Source: JBBSHS01 sp038232515 (GTDB lineage: Bacteria > Actinomycetota > Acidimicrobiia > Acidimicrobiales > JAUJNH01). From it: a stretch of 43,053 nucleotides of DNA. Positions 14,584 through 22,234 of this stretch are shown piece by piece. The position numbers were made by a program, and so were the translations under genes. The stretch spans positions 1-43,053 of the forward strand of contig JBBSHS010000012.1 in NCBI GenBank assembly GCA_038232515.1, in the 5' to 3' direction. Under the pieces are notes generated by a model. That model had not been told where the DNA came from. It was given only the letters and a program-made list of their open reading frames with translations, and searched no databases. Position 1 is the stretch's first letter. Each line of letters opens with the position of its first letter.

Positions 14584-16548
14584 CTATGGCGGCGGGGCCG
14601 GCCAGCCCGGCGGTGGAGGAGGGGTCAGCGGCCCCTCCTCGTCGGCACCCGAGGTGGCCCCGGTGCCCTCACGCCGCTCGTCGGCGTTCTGCGCCCAGCC
14701 CGATGGGGGCGCCGGGGGCGGGGGCGGTGCACCCCAACCAGGTGGGGCCGGGGATGGGGCCGGGTGGCCAGCCGACCCCGGGGGGGTCGGCGCCGGCGGG
14801 GCAGGGGACGGAGGGCCCGGGCTCCAGGTCGTGGTCGGCTCCGTCCACGGCGGTCGGCTCGAAGGGCCGGCCGAGCCCGGTGGCACGGGCGGGCCAGGGG
14901 GGCCGGGCTGAGTCGACCAACCGGGCTGCGGGGCCGGCGCCTGCCCCGCCCACCCCCCGGGGGCGGGCGGAGCAGACGGCGCACCCCCAGGATGACCCCA
15001 GGTGGAGCCGGCCGACGGGCCCGGCGGCGGGGCGCCGTACGATCCGGCCGGGGGGGCGTAGGCGCCGGCGTAGGCCGGGCCGGCCGTCGCCGCCCGCTTC
15101 TTCCTCCGGCCTCGCATGAGGACCAACATCAGCAGGACGAGCACGATCAACAGGGCGCCGGCGGCGGCTCCGGCCACCGCCGCCCTGGGGAAGGACGAGA
15201 GCGGCTTGTCCCTGCCCGCAGCGATGGCCTGGTTCACCTCTTGGAGCTTGGCCACCGTGTAGGGATTGTTGGGAGCCTCAGCGTCGACCTTGGCCAACTC
15301 CTTCCTCGCCGCTTTGTAATGGGACTGGTCGATGAGGTCGAGGGCCTTGACGTAGTCCAGCTGCTCACGGCTCTGCGAAGGCCTGACGTTGGCTTGGTGG
15401 ATGTACTCGTTGACGACCGTGGTGGGGATGATGAAGCCGAACTGGCCGCCACCCTGACTCGTGGTGCCGGCCGTGGTGATGCCGATGACCTCGCCGTCCT
15501 CGTTCAGCGCCGGGCCGCCGCTGCTGCCCTCGTTGATCACGGCGTCGGTCTCGATAAGAGTGAAGCCGCCCTTCTCCGAGGGCAGTTTGTTGGACACCTT
15601 GCCTGAAGTGAGCGTGGGCGAAACCTGCGCGTCGGGCGACGCTCCCGACAGGAACGTGGCGTCGCCCGGGTAGCCGATGGCGTAGAGCTGGTCGCCCTGG
15701 AACGACCTGGTGTCGTCGCCCAGCGGCAGGGATGGGAGATCGTGGCCGCTGATCTTGACGACAGCCACGTCCTTGCCCGGGTACTCCTCGCCGTGGGCGA
15801 TCACCTCGGCTTCCTGGGCGTTGGACCTGCCCTTGAGCTTGCGGTTGAGACTGGGGCCGCCGCCGACGTAGACGTGGGTGTCGATCGTGCCCACCTCGGC
15901 CGTCGCCACCAGGAACCGGGTGGTGACGTCGATCACCTGCTGGACGAGGTTGTCGGGGATCGCGCCCTTCAGGTCGGCGGCAATGCTCTCGGCCGAGCTC
16001 TTGGCCAGATCGGGCAGACCGGTCTTGATCATCTGCTGCTTGATCTCATCGTCCGGCGGCGCCACCACATGGGTGTTGGTCACGACATAGCCGTCGGGCG
16101 TCACCACGAAGCCTGAACCCTGGGCCACGATCTCGGCCCTGCCGGTGGTCGGGTCGCCCTTTTGGATGTACCTGTCGGGATGGGCGACGATCTGTTCGAG
16201 CAGGAGCGTCTCCAGCCCGGCCTCGTCACCGGCCAACGCCAGCTGGGCGGCTCCGGCATCCTGGCTGACGAAGGCGTCCAACGCGGCCTGGTCGGGCTTG
16301 GGGTCGTAGACGGTGAGGTCGGCGGAGAAGTCGGTCTCGATGAGCTGCACGGCCGGTTTGGACTGCTCGGCGATGCGCCGGCCGGTGAGGGGATGCGAAG
16401 GAGAGGCCGACTTGGCCGCCGCCGGCCCGGCGACGGCGACGGCGACGAGCACGACCAGCGCCACCACCACCGGGCGGGCCGCCACCCGGCGCCACATTCC
16501 CGCAGGAGCGCCGGAGGGGTGAGGTGGCTCGGCCACGGCCGTCCGCAT
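14584..16548 (-). CDS. Membrane-anchored trypsin-like serine protease with Pro/Gly-rich tail
   Basis: A 654-residue protease with a DegP/HtrA-like S1 domain. The first membrane segment is at about 25-41. The catalytic triad is visible: His160 in TNTHVV, Asp260 in GKDVAVVKI and Ser343 in NEGSSGGP. A helical insertion of roughly 50 residues lies between His and Asp. A helical region (about 390-445) follows, then a second membrane segment (about 456-478) with a basic stop RGRRKKR. The last 170 residues are rich in Pro, Gly and Ala and probably disordered. The protease domain is therefore outside and the tail in the cytoplasm. No PDZ domain was recognised. The start is ATG 16548; TTG 16551 is also possible. 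Confidence 0.85.
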   Translation of the reverse strand: MRTAVAEPPHPSGAPAGMWRRVAARPVVVALVVLVAVAVAGPAAAKSASPSHPLTGRRIAEQSKPAVQLIETDFSADLTVYDPKPDQAALDAFVSQDAGAAQLALAGDEAGLETLLLEQIVAHPDRYIQKGDPTTGRAEIVAQGSGFVVTPDGYVVTNTHVVAPPDDEIKQQMIKTGLPDLAKSSAESIAADLKGAIPDNLVQQVIDVTTRFLVATAEVGTIDTHVYVGGGPSLNRKLKGRSNAQEAEVIAHGEEYPGKDVAVVKISGHDLPSLPLGDDTRSFQGDQLYAIGYPGDATFLSGASPDAQVSPTLTSGKVSNKLPSEKGGFTLIETDAVINEGSSGGPALNEDGEVIGITTAGTTSQGGGQFGFIIPTTVVNEYIHQANVRPSQSREQLDYVKALDLIDQSHYKAARKELAKVDAEAPNNPYTVAKLQEVNQAIAAGRDKPLSSFPRAAVAGAAAGALLIVLVLLMLVLMRGRRKKRAATAGPAYAGAYAPPAGSYGAPPPGPSAGSTWGHPGGAPSAPPAPGGWAGQAPAPQPGWSTQPGPPGPPVPPGSAGPSSRPPWTEPTTTWSPGPPSPAPPAPTPPGSAGHPAPSPAPPGWGAPPPPPAPPSGWAQNADERREGTGATSGADEEGPLTPPPPPGWPAPPP

Positions 16549-16605
16549 CAACGAGGCCGGGCCCCGGGCGATGAGAAGGCCGGGAGCCTCCGCTCCCTCA
16601 TGGCG

Positions 16606-17541
16606 TCAACCAAGATTGTTCTGCTTCAGGAACATGGTGGCCACATCGGCGGGGTCCTGCTTCTGGTTGTCGGTCTGGTCGTCCAGTGCCGTCAGCTTGG
16701 CCGTGGTCAGCGCGGCCGACACCTTGTCGAGCGTCTGCGCGAGCTTGTCGTCCACCTTGGACGAGCGCACCACCGGGACGATATTGCCGGCCAACTGGAA
16801 GTTCTTGTCGTCGTCGAGGGCGACGTACTTCTTGCCCAGATCGGTGTCGGTGGAGAAGAGCCGGCCGATGACGGCGTCCCCCTTGTCCAGCGCTGCCTTG
16901 GTCACTGGGCCGCCGGAATCGGTGCCCGTGCTCACGAACTTGACCTGCAGTCCGTAGACGCTCTGGAGCCCCAGGAGGCACGTGGGCCGGGTCTGGCACT
17001 CGGCCGGTCCGGCGAGGCTGACGGGGGCGGGGAGCTTCTTGAGGTCGGAGATCGAGGTGAGCGAATTCTTGGCCACGAAGTCCTTGGTGGCGGCCACCAC
17101 GTCACCGTCGGCGGCGGCCGACGGCGTCAGCACCGTGAGGCCCTTGGTCTTGGCCTTGGCCTGCAACTGGGTGGTGGCCTGGTCGAGCGGCAGCCCGTTG
17201 ACGGCTGGGTCGAGAAAGTTCAGGTAGTTGCCGGCGTATTCGGGAACGAGGTCGATCTGACCGCTCTCCAGCGCCGGCTCGACCACTTCACGGGCGCCGA
17301 TCTTCAGTTTGTAGCTGACCTTGTAGCCGGCCTTCTCGAGCGCACCACCGTAGATGCGGGCCAGCGTCACGTTCTCGGAGAAGCCGGCGGAGCCGACCGT
17401 GATCGACGTCGGCGCACCTTTGGCGCCCCCGACTGCGGTGGTCGACGCCGTGCTCTGGGTGGAGCTGCTGCTCGAGGTGCAGGCGGCGGCGACCACAGCC
17501 AACATCACGGCCCCGACGATACCGCCACGGTGCAACCGCAT
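16606..17541 (-). CDS. opuCC: Glycine betaine/choline-type ABC transporter, substrate-binding lipoprotein
   Basis: An OpuAC/ProX-fold solute-binding protein of 311 residues, exported as a lipoprotein: the signal peptide ends VAAAC (Cys21), followed by a Ser/Thr-rich linker. The mature part begins SITVGSAGFSENVTLARIYGGALEKAGYKV and contains DLVPEYAGNYLNFLD, strong signatures of the quaternary-amine binders. GGAGGA upstream supports the ATG at 17541. It is the third gene of the opuCB-opuCD-opuCC set, 32 bases after opuCD. Likely ligands are glycine betaine, choline or carnitine, giving a role in osmotic adaptation; the exact ligand is not decided. Confidence 0.9.
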   Translation of the reverse strand: MRLHRGGIVGAVMLAVVAAACTSSSSSTQSTASTTAVGGAKGAPTSITVGSAGFSENVTLARIYGGALEKAGYKVSYKLKIGAREVVEPALESGQIDLVPEYAGNYLNFLDPAVNGLPLDQATTQLQAKAKTKGLTVLTPSAAADGDVVAATKDFVAKNSLTSISDLKKLPAPVSLAGPAECQTRPTCLLGLQSVYGLQVKFVSTGTDSGGPVTKAALDKGDAVIGRLFSTDTDLGKKYVALDDDKNFQLAGNIVPVVRSSKVDDKLAQTLDKVSAALTTAKLTALDDQTDNQKQDPADVATMFLKQNNLG

Positions 17542-17573
17542 GACGTGGTCCTCCTGTTCGCGAAGCCAAGGGT

Positions 17574-18329
17574 CTAGCCCATATCGGCCGCCATCGCGTC
17601 GGCCAGCGTGGGCTGACGCCCGGAGCGGCGCCGGAGCCCGTCCGACGTCAGCGCCCGTTGGACGGCCGCCAGCCCCAGTTCGGCCAGAGCGGCCAACCCG
17701 ACGACGGTGAGCCCGCCGACCACTTCCGGGCCGACCTCGTCGTTGACCAACCCGGACAGCACCGTGGCGCCCAGACCACCCGAGCCCACGTAGGCGGCGA
17801 GGGTGGCGGTGGCCACCACCTGGACGCCGGCCGTGCGCACTCCGGCCATGAGCAGAGGCAGGGCGAGGGGCAGCTCGATGCGGCGCAGCACCTGCACGCC
17901 CGACAGTCCCTGGCCCACGGCCGCGTCGCGCACGTCGGCGTCAACCTGGCGCATGGCCGTGTACCCGTTGGTCACGATGGGCGGGATGGCCAGGACCACC
18001 AGGGCCAGGAAGGCGGGCAGGGTCCCTATCCCATAGATCCGCGCGCCGATGACCAGTACGGCCAGCGACGGCACCGCCCGCCCGACGTTGGAGATGTTGA
18101 CGGCCAGCACGCCGCCCCGGGCCAGATGGCCGAGCACCACCGCCACCGGCAGAGCCAGCGCCAGGGCCACGACCATCGCCTCGGCCGACAGCTCGACGTG
18201 CTGGACCAGGCGGTGGGGCAGGCCGTCGGGCCCCGACCAGGTGCTGTGCTCGGCCACATAGGTGCCGATACCGCAGTGGCCAGGTCGGCAGGCGGCGAGC
18301 ACCGAGCCGCTGAGGCCTCCCGCCCTCAC
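17574..18329 (-). CDS. opuCD: Osmoprotectant ABC transporter permease (OpuCD-like)
   Basis: A 251-residue permease with about six membrane segments. The EAA-type coupling region MRQVDADVRDAAVGQGLSG and the family's IPPIVTNGYTAM are present, and it ends VVGGLTVVGLAALAELGLAAVQRAL. The GTG at 18329 overlaps the opuCB stop (GTGA), so the genes are cotranslated; a longer frame to 19136 runs through opuCB and was not used. It works with opuCB, the binding protein opuCC and the ATPase opuCA on the other strand. Confidence 0.88.
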   Translation of the reverse strand: MRAGGLSGSVLAACRPGHCGIGTYVAEHSTWSGPDGLPHRLVQHVELSAEAMVVALALALPVAVVLGHLARGGVLAVNISNVGRAVPSLAVLVIGARIYGIGTLPAFLALVVLAIPPIVTNGYTAMRQVDADVRDAAVGQGLSGVQVLRRIELPLALPLLMAGVRTAGVQVVATATLAAYVGSGGLGATVLSGLVNDEVGPEVVGGLTVVGLAALAELGLAAVQRALTSDGLRRRSGRQPTLADAMAADMG

Positions 18330-19060
18330 CGCGGAGACCTGGCCCTGGACCAGGGGGTGAAGAGCCGCTCGGCGCCCAGCAGGGTGACGTCGGCCAAAAC
18401 GGCCAGCACCACGCAGCCGACCGTGCCGACCGTGACCTGGGTGGGGAACTGGCGGTGGAACCCGTCGTCGATGAGCTGGCCCAGACCTCCCTGGCCGACG
18501 AACAGCGTCACCGTCACCAGTCCGATGGTGGTGACAGTGGCGATTCGCAACCCGGCGATGACGGCGGGCAGGGCCAGGGGCACCTCGACCCGCAGGAGCC
18601 GCCGACGCGGCGACAGCCCCATGGCGTCGGCCGCTTCCATCACCTCGGCGGGGACGCCGTCGAGCCCGGCGAGGGTGTTGCGGACCAGTATGAGCAGCGT
18701 GTACCCCACCAGTCCGATCTCGGCCGTCGTGGTCGACAATCCGGTAAGGGGCACCAAGAGGGCGAACAGGGCCAGGGAGGGAATGGTGAAGATGGCCCCC
18801 GTCACCCACAGCACCGGCTGCTCCAGCCACCGCCATCTGCGCACGGCCAGGGCCAGCGGCACCGACACGACGAGACCGATGCCGACGGCCACCAGCGTCA
18901 GCCCGACGTGCTCGAGTACCCGGTCGGGGATGGAGAATTCCCGGCCCCGAGCCAGGTTCCGACGCACGAACTGCCACCAGACCCACGAGTGCTGGTCGGT
19001 ATGGACGAAGTTGCGGGCGAACCAGTGCCAGGGGCCGCCGAGGGCCAGCAGGCCGTCCAC
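18326..19060 (-). CDS. opuCB: Osmoprotectant ABC transporter permease (OpuCB-like)
   Basis: A 244-residue permease of the OpuCB type. It starts MDGLLALGGPWHWFARN and has a soluble stretch before LEHVGLTLVAVGIGLVVSVPLALA, the usual opening of this family. The coupling helix is AAEVMEAADAMGLSPRRRL-like, seen as VPAEVMEAADAMGLSP. The GTG at 19060 is chosen because TAATCT lies eight bases upstream and no family similarity exists further upstream. It is the first gene of opuCB-opuCD-opuCC. The TauE/SafE gene diverges from it 93 bases away. Confidence 0.88.
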   Translation of the reverse strand: MDGLLALGGPWHWFARNFVHTDQHSWVWWQFVRRNLARGREFSIPDRVLEHVGLTLVAVGIGLVVSVPLALAVRRWRWLEQPVLWVTGAIFTIPSLALFALLVPLTGLSTTTAEIGLVGYTLLILVRNTLAGLDGVPAEVMEAADAMGLSPRRRLLRVEVPLALPAVIAGLRIATVTTIGLVTVTLFVGQGGLGQLIDDGFHRQFPTQVTVGTVGCVVLAVLADVTLLGAERLFTPWSRARSPR

Positions 19061-19068
19061 CGAGGCCG

Positions 19069-19074
19069 AGATTA
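19069..19074 (-). promoter_or_regulatory. -10 box of the opuCB operon
   Basis: TAATCT on the minus strand, eight bases upstream of the GTG at 19060; no Shine-Dalgarno sequence between. Confidence 0.5.
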
Positions 19075-19153
19075 GCCGGGACGAGGGACGAAACGCCCCT
19101 GCCCCGCCTTGGGACTTCCGCCCTGTGGGCTGGCATCTGCGAGTCTGGATGCC

Positions 19154-19912
19154 ATGACCGGCGACACTGTCATCGCCGTGGCGGCAATCGGTGCCGGAGT
19201 CGGCCTTCTCTCGGGCATATTCGGGAAGGGTGGCTCGGCCGTCGCCACCCCTCTGCTGGCTGCGGTCGGTATACCGGCCGTCGCCGCCGTGGCCTCGCCC
19301 CTGCCGGCCACGATCGCCACGACGATGGCCGCGGCTACGGCCTACTGGCGGGATGGACAGATTGACCGGCGTGTCGTCGGCATCACCGTCGCCATCGGCA
19401 TCCCCGCCACCATCGCCGGGGCTGTCACCACCCGCTGGGTCGACGCCAACATCCTCGTGCTGATCACGGATCTCATCCTGGCCGCACTGGGCCTGCTGGT
19501 CCTCGTCGAGGGCCGGCAGACGCCGGTCGGCGACGATCGACCGGCGCCGGCTCCCCTCGGGCCAACGGCCATGATCGCGCTCACGGTCGGGTTCGCCTCG
19601 GGTCTCCTGGCCAACAGTGGCGGTGCGCTGCTGGCGCCGCTCTATCTCACCGTTCTCCACCTCCCGATCAAGCGCACCTTCGCCAGTTCGCTGACCGCAG
19701 CCACCGCCCTCGCCGTTCCGGCCACCGCCGTCCACACCCTTCTCGGCCACATCGACTGGGCCGTCGTCGCCGTGTTCGCCGCCGCCTCCGTGCCCCTGGC
19801 TGCCGTCGGCGCCCGCTTGGCGCTGCGCACGTCGTCCATCCGACTCGAGAAGGCGTACGGCGTCACGCTCATCGGGCTCGGTACCTCTTTCGCCGTCGCC
19901 CGGCTGGCGTAG
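19154..19912 (+). CDS. TauE/SafE (TSUP) family anion exporter
   Basis: A 252-residue membrane protein with about eight hydrophobic segments. The two half-repeats are visible: VGLLSGIFGKGGSAVATPLLAAVGIP near the N terminus and VGFASGLLANSGGALLAPLYLTVLHLPIKRTFASSLTAA in the second half. Family members export sulfite, sulfoacetate or other small organosulfur anions. The ATG at 19154 sits at the natural start of the first segment. It lies between the divergent opuCB operon and opuCA, so it may share regulation with the osmoprotectant importer. The substrate is not readable. Confidence 0.85.
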   Translation: MTGDTVIAVAAIGAGVGLLSGIFGKGGSAVATPLLAAVGIPAVAAVASPLPATIATTMAAATAYWRDGQIDRRVVGITVAIGIPATIAGAVTTRWVDANILVLITDLILAALGLLVLVEGRQTPVGDDRPAPAPLGPTAMIALTVGFASGLLANSGGALLAPLYLTVLHLPIKRTFASSLTAATALAVPATAVHTLLGHIDWAVVAVFAAASVPLAAVGARLALRTSSIRLEKAYGVTLIGLGTSFAVARLA

Positions 19913-19991
19913 CCCATGCTTCAGCCAAGAAGTGGCACCTCGACCGACCAGGCGATGCCACCTGAGCTCGTGCTGGCGTTCCCGCTGCCGC

Positions 19992-19997
19992 TAGCGT
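19992..19997 (+). promoter_or_regulatory. -10 box of opuCA
   Basis: TAGCGT seven bases upstream of the GTG at 20005. It overlaps the alternative GTG at 19996, which argues for the later start and a leaderless message. Confidence 0.5.
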
Positions 19998-20004
19998 GGC
20001 CGCG

Positions 20005-21144
20005 GTGATCCGGCTCGATGCCGTCACCAAGCGTTACGGCGATGGGCTGGTGGCCGTCCACGAGCTCAGTCTTGAGGTGCCGGAGGGGCAGCTGTGCGTC
20101 CTCGTAGGGCCGTCGGGCTGCGGCAAGACGACGACCATGCGGATGATCAACCGCCTCATCGAGCCCACGTCGGGCCGCATCTACCTGGGCGACGAGGACG
20201 TGACCCACGTCGATCCCGTCCAGCTGCGCCGCCGTATGGGGTACGTGATCCAACAGGTGGGGCTGTTCCCGCACCAGACCACGGCGGAGAACGTGGCCAC
20301 CGTCCCCAAGCTGCTGGGCTGGGACCGCCAGCGCGTCAAGGCCCGGGTGGCGGAGATGTTCGAGCTGGTGGGCCTGGATGCCGACCGCTTCGCCCGGCGA
20401 TATCCCCATGAGCTGTCGGGCGGACAGCGCCAGCGGGTCGGCGTGGCCCGGGCGCTGGCCGCAGACCCGCCGGTCCTTCTCATGGACGAGCCCTTCGGCG
20501 CCATCGACCCCGACACCCGCAACCGCCTGCAGGAGGAGTTCCTACGGCTGCAGGCCGACGTCAACAAGACCATCGTGTTCGTCACCCATGACATAGAGGA
20601 GGCGGTGCGGATGGGTGACCGCATCGCCATCCTGTCCGAGGGCGGCGTCCTGCAGCAGTACGACACGCCGGCCCAGATCCTGGGTGCGCCCGTCAATGAT
20701 TTCGTGGCCGACTTCGTGGGCGCCGACCGCGGCCTGAAGCGACTGCAGGTCACCCCCATCGACCTGAGCGAGCTCGAGCACCCCCCGATCGTGACCGTCG
20801 ACGACAACCTGGGCACGGCCCGGACGGAGCTGGACCGGGAGTCGGCCCGGTGGGCCATCGTCCTCGACCGCGACGGTGGCCTGCACGGCTCACTCGACCG
20901 GAACCGGGCGTACGGCGAAGGCCTGGTCCACCAACGGGGCCGGCGCCTGCCGGCGGCCGTGCTCTCCACCGCCAGCCTCAAGCAGGCCATGTCTGAGATG
21001 CTCCAGCACGACGCCGCCTGGGTCGCCGTCCTGGACGGCGACCGCTACCTGGGGGTGCTCACACCGGATTCCCTGCACCGGGCCCTGCGCCGGTCGGTGG
21101 CGGCCGGCGCCAACGCCCCCGAGACCGAGCCGGCCGAGCGCTGA
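20005..21144 (+). CDS. opuCA: Osmoprotectant ABC transporter ATPase with CBS domains (OpuCA-like)
   Basis: A 379-residue ATPase of the ProV/OpuCA type. It contains Walker A GPSGCGKTT, the Q-loop stretch YVIQQVGLFPHQTTAENV, the signature LSGGQRQR, Walker B VLLMDEPFGAIDP and the switch His in VTHDIEEAVRMGD. The C-terminal third (about 255-365) looks like a degenerate CBS pair, with AWVAVLDGDRYLGVLTPDSL as the clearest half; in OpuA-type systems this senses ionic strength. The GTG at 20005 is preferred over 19996 because of the TAGCGT box. It lies on the opposite strand from the other opuC genes and is separated from them by the TauE/SafE gene. Confidence 0.92.
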   Translation: MIRLDAVTKRYGDGLVAVHELSLEVPEGQLCVLVGPSGCGKTTTMRMINRLIEPTSGRIYLGDEDVTHVDPVQLRRRMGYVIQQVGLFPHQTTAENVATVPKLLGWDRQRVKARVAEMFELVGLDADRFARRYPHELSGGQRQRVGVARALAADPPVLLMDEPFGAIDPDTRNRLQEEFLRLQADVNKTIVFVTHDIEEAVRMGDRIAILSEGGVLQQYDTPAQILGAPVNDFVADFVGADRGLKRLQVTPIDLSELEHPPIVTVDDNLGTARTELDRESARWAIVLDRDGGLHGSLDRNRAYGEGLVHQRGRRLPAAVLSTASLKQAMSEMLQHDAAWVAVLDGDRYLGVLTPDSLHRALRRSVAAGANAPETEPAER

Positions 21145-21169
21145 CCTGGCGCCCGAGCGGCCACTGAGC

Positions 21170-21183
21170 GGGCCCACTGGCCC
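21170..21183. terminator. Short hairpin between convergent opuCA and sdhD
   Basis: GGGCC and GGCCC flank a CACT loop between the two stop codons. Five G-C pairs, no U tract. Confidence 0.3.
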
Positions 21184-21195
21184 ACGCTGAGCGCT

Positions 21196-21588
21196 TCAGA
21201 AGGTGACGATGGTCAAGGTCCCATACAGGAACAGGGCGGCGGTCACGGTGTAGAGCGTGCCCTTGACGGCAGTGCGGAGCGTCGGATTGCGCACGTAGTC
21301 GTCGACGCTCCAGCGCACGCCGTTGAGGCCGTGGGCCAGGGCAAGGGTCAGCAACAGCCAGTCGAACAGGCGCCAGAGGCTGTTCTGCCAGCGACGGCCC
21401 ACGAAGTCGATATTGGTCCTGGCCACGTCGGTGACGAGGTGGGTGACCGTGAAGTGCAGGAGGGCCAGGAAGATCAGGATCAGGCCTGAGGCCCGCATGA
21501 ACAACCACGACCAGGTCTCGAAGTTCTGGTGGGACCGTCGGGGCAACGCCGTGCCGGTGGTGCGGTCGAGGTCCAGCGGGGTGGCCAA
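21196..21588 (-). CDS. sdhD: Succinate dehydrogenase membrane anchor subunit (SdhD-like)
   Basis: A 130-residue membrane anchor with three hydrophobic segments. The pattern WLFMRASGLILIFLALLHFTVTHLV, with a histidine likely to bind haem b, followed by WLLLTLALAHGLNGVRWSVDDY, is typical of SdhD in actinobacteria. A TTG at 21588, two bases after the sdhC stop, is the only sensible start; the open frame upstream overlaps sdhC. Together with SdhC it would hold haem b and bind quinone. No sdhA or sdhB follows; the next gene downstream is opuCA on the other strand. Confidence 0.85.
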   Translation of the reverse strand: MATPLDLDRTTGTALPRRSHQNFETWSWLFMRASGLILIFLALLHFTVTHLVTDVARTNIDFVGRRWQNSLWRLFDWLLLTLALAHGLNGVRWSVDDYVRNPTLRTAVKGTLYTVTAALFLYGTLTIVTF

Positions 21589-21590
21589 CG

Positions 21591-22025
21591 CTACAGACCC
21601 AGCGTCCCGGTGAGGAACGGGTCGACGATGACAAAGCCGCCGATGGCCGTGCCCAGTGCGGTGAGGCCGAGCACGATCCTGAACATTTGCTTCTGACTGC
21701 GCACGGCCCGGGGGAAGAAGTCGATCATGACGATGCGCAGGCCGTTCAACGAGTGGTACAGGAGAGCGGCCAGCAGGCCCACCTCGAACAGCCGCAGGGC
21801 GATGTTGCCGTATAGGGCGTGGACTTCGTTGTAGGCCCGGGGGAACTTGACGAGGCCGACGTCGACGACGTGGAGGAGCAGGAAGGCGAACACCAGGAAG
21901 CCGGAGATGCGGTGGAGCACGAACGCCCACTGGCCCGACCGCCCCCGGTAGACGGTGCTGGGCCCCACGGTGCGGCCCGGGCACATTGTGGCGGGCCCGG
22001 TTGTGTCGGCCGCCTCGGTGCTCAT
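21591..22025 (-). CDS. sdhC: Succinate dehydrogenase cytochrome b subunit (SdhC-like)
   Basis: A 144-residue cytochrome b556-type anchor. STVYRGRSGQWAFVLHRISGFLVFAFLLLHVVDVGLV carries the family's arginine, histidine and first membrane segment with a haem-ligand histidine candidate; ALLYHSLNGLRIVMIDFFP is the conserved second segment. The ATG at 22025 has AAGGAG five bases upstream. It is followed by sdhD after two bases. A 48-residue membrane protein gene lies just upstream on the same strand. The flavoprotein and iron-sulfur subunits must be elsewhere. Confidence 0.87.
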   Translation of the reverse strand: MSTEAADTTGPATMCPGRTVGPSTVYRGRSGQWAFVLHRISGFLVFAFLLLHVVDVGLVKFPRAYNEVHALYGNIALRLFEVGLLAALLYHSLNGLRIVMIDFFPRAVRSQKQMFRIVLGLTALGTAIGGFVIVDPFLTGTLGL

Positions 22026-22056
22026 CGGGCTCCTTCGCCGGCGGTGGCCGACATCG

Positions 22057-22203
22057 TCAGCCCGACCGTCGAGCCCACCGGTCACCCCACATGGTGGTCG
22101 AAACGACGAACACGGAGAAGGCGACGACGACCACGGCGACGACACCTAGGGCGATGCTGAAGACCAACTGCGCCGTTTGCACCGCAGCCATGGTGTCGCC
22201 CAT
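22057..22203 (-). CDS. Small single-span membrane protein upstream of sdhC
   Basis: A 48-residue ORF starting MGDTMAAVQTAQ, then one strongly hydrophobic segment of about 24 residues (LVFSIALGVVAVVVVAF...), ending in the basic GDRWARRSG. The ATG at 22203 lies seven bases after a TAGTGT box, which matches the leaderless pattern, and it stops 31 bases before the sdhC start on the same strand. The positive-inside rule places the C terminus in the cytoplasm. I recognise no family. It might be an accessory subunit of the Sdh complex, but that rests on position only. Confidence 0.55.
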   Translation of the reverse strand: MGDTMAAVQTAQLVFSIALGVVAVVVVAFSVFVVSTTMWGDRWARRSG

Positions 22204-22210
22204 AACGACG

Positions 22211-22216
22211 ACACTA
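22211..22216 (-). promoter_or_regulatory. -10 box of the small membrane protein/sdhCD transcript
   Basis: TAGTGT on the minus strand, seven bases upstream of the ATG at 22203. It lies only 18 bases downstream of the serS stop, so serS and sdhCD probably have separate promoters. Confidence 0.45.
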
Positions 22217-22234
22217 GTGACGGCTAGGCGGCGC

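Noticed and set aside
14600..15080. Low-complexity G/C repeats that look like a repeat array
   Set aside because: They encode the Pro/Gly/Ala tail of the protease; no exact tandem unit and no CRISPR-like spacing.
18329..19750. Long minus-strand frames continuing upstream of opuCB and opuCD
   Set aside because: The extra residues have no permease character; the overlap GTGA and the TAATCT box set the real starts.
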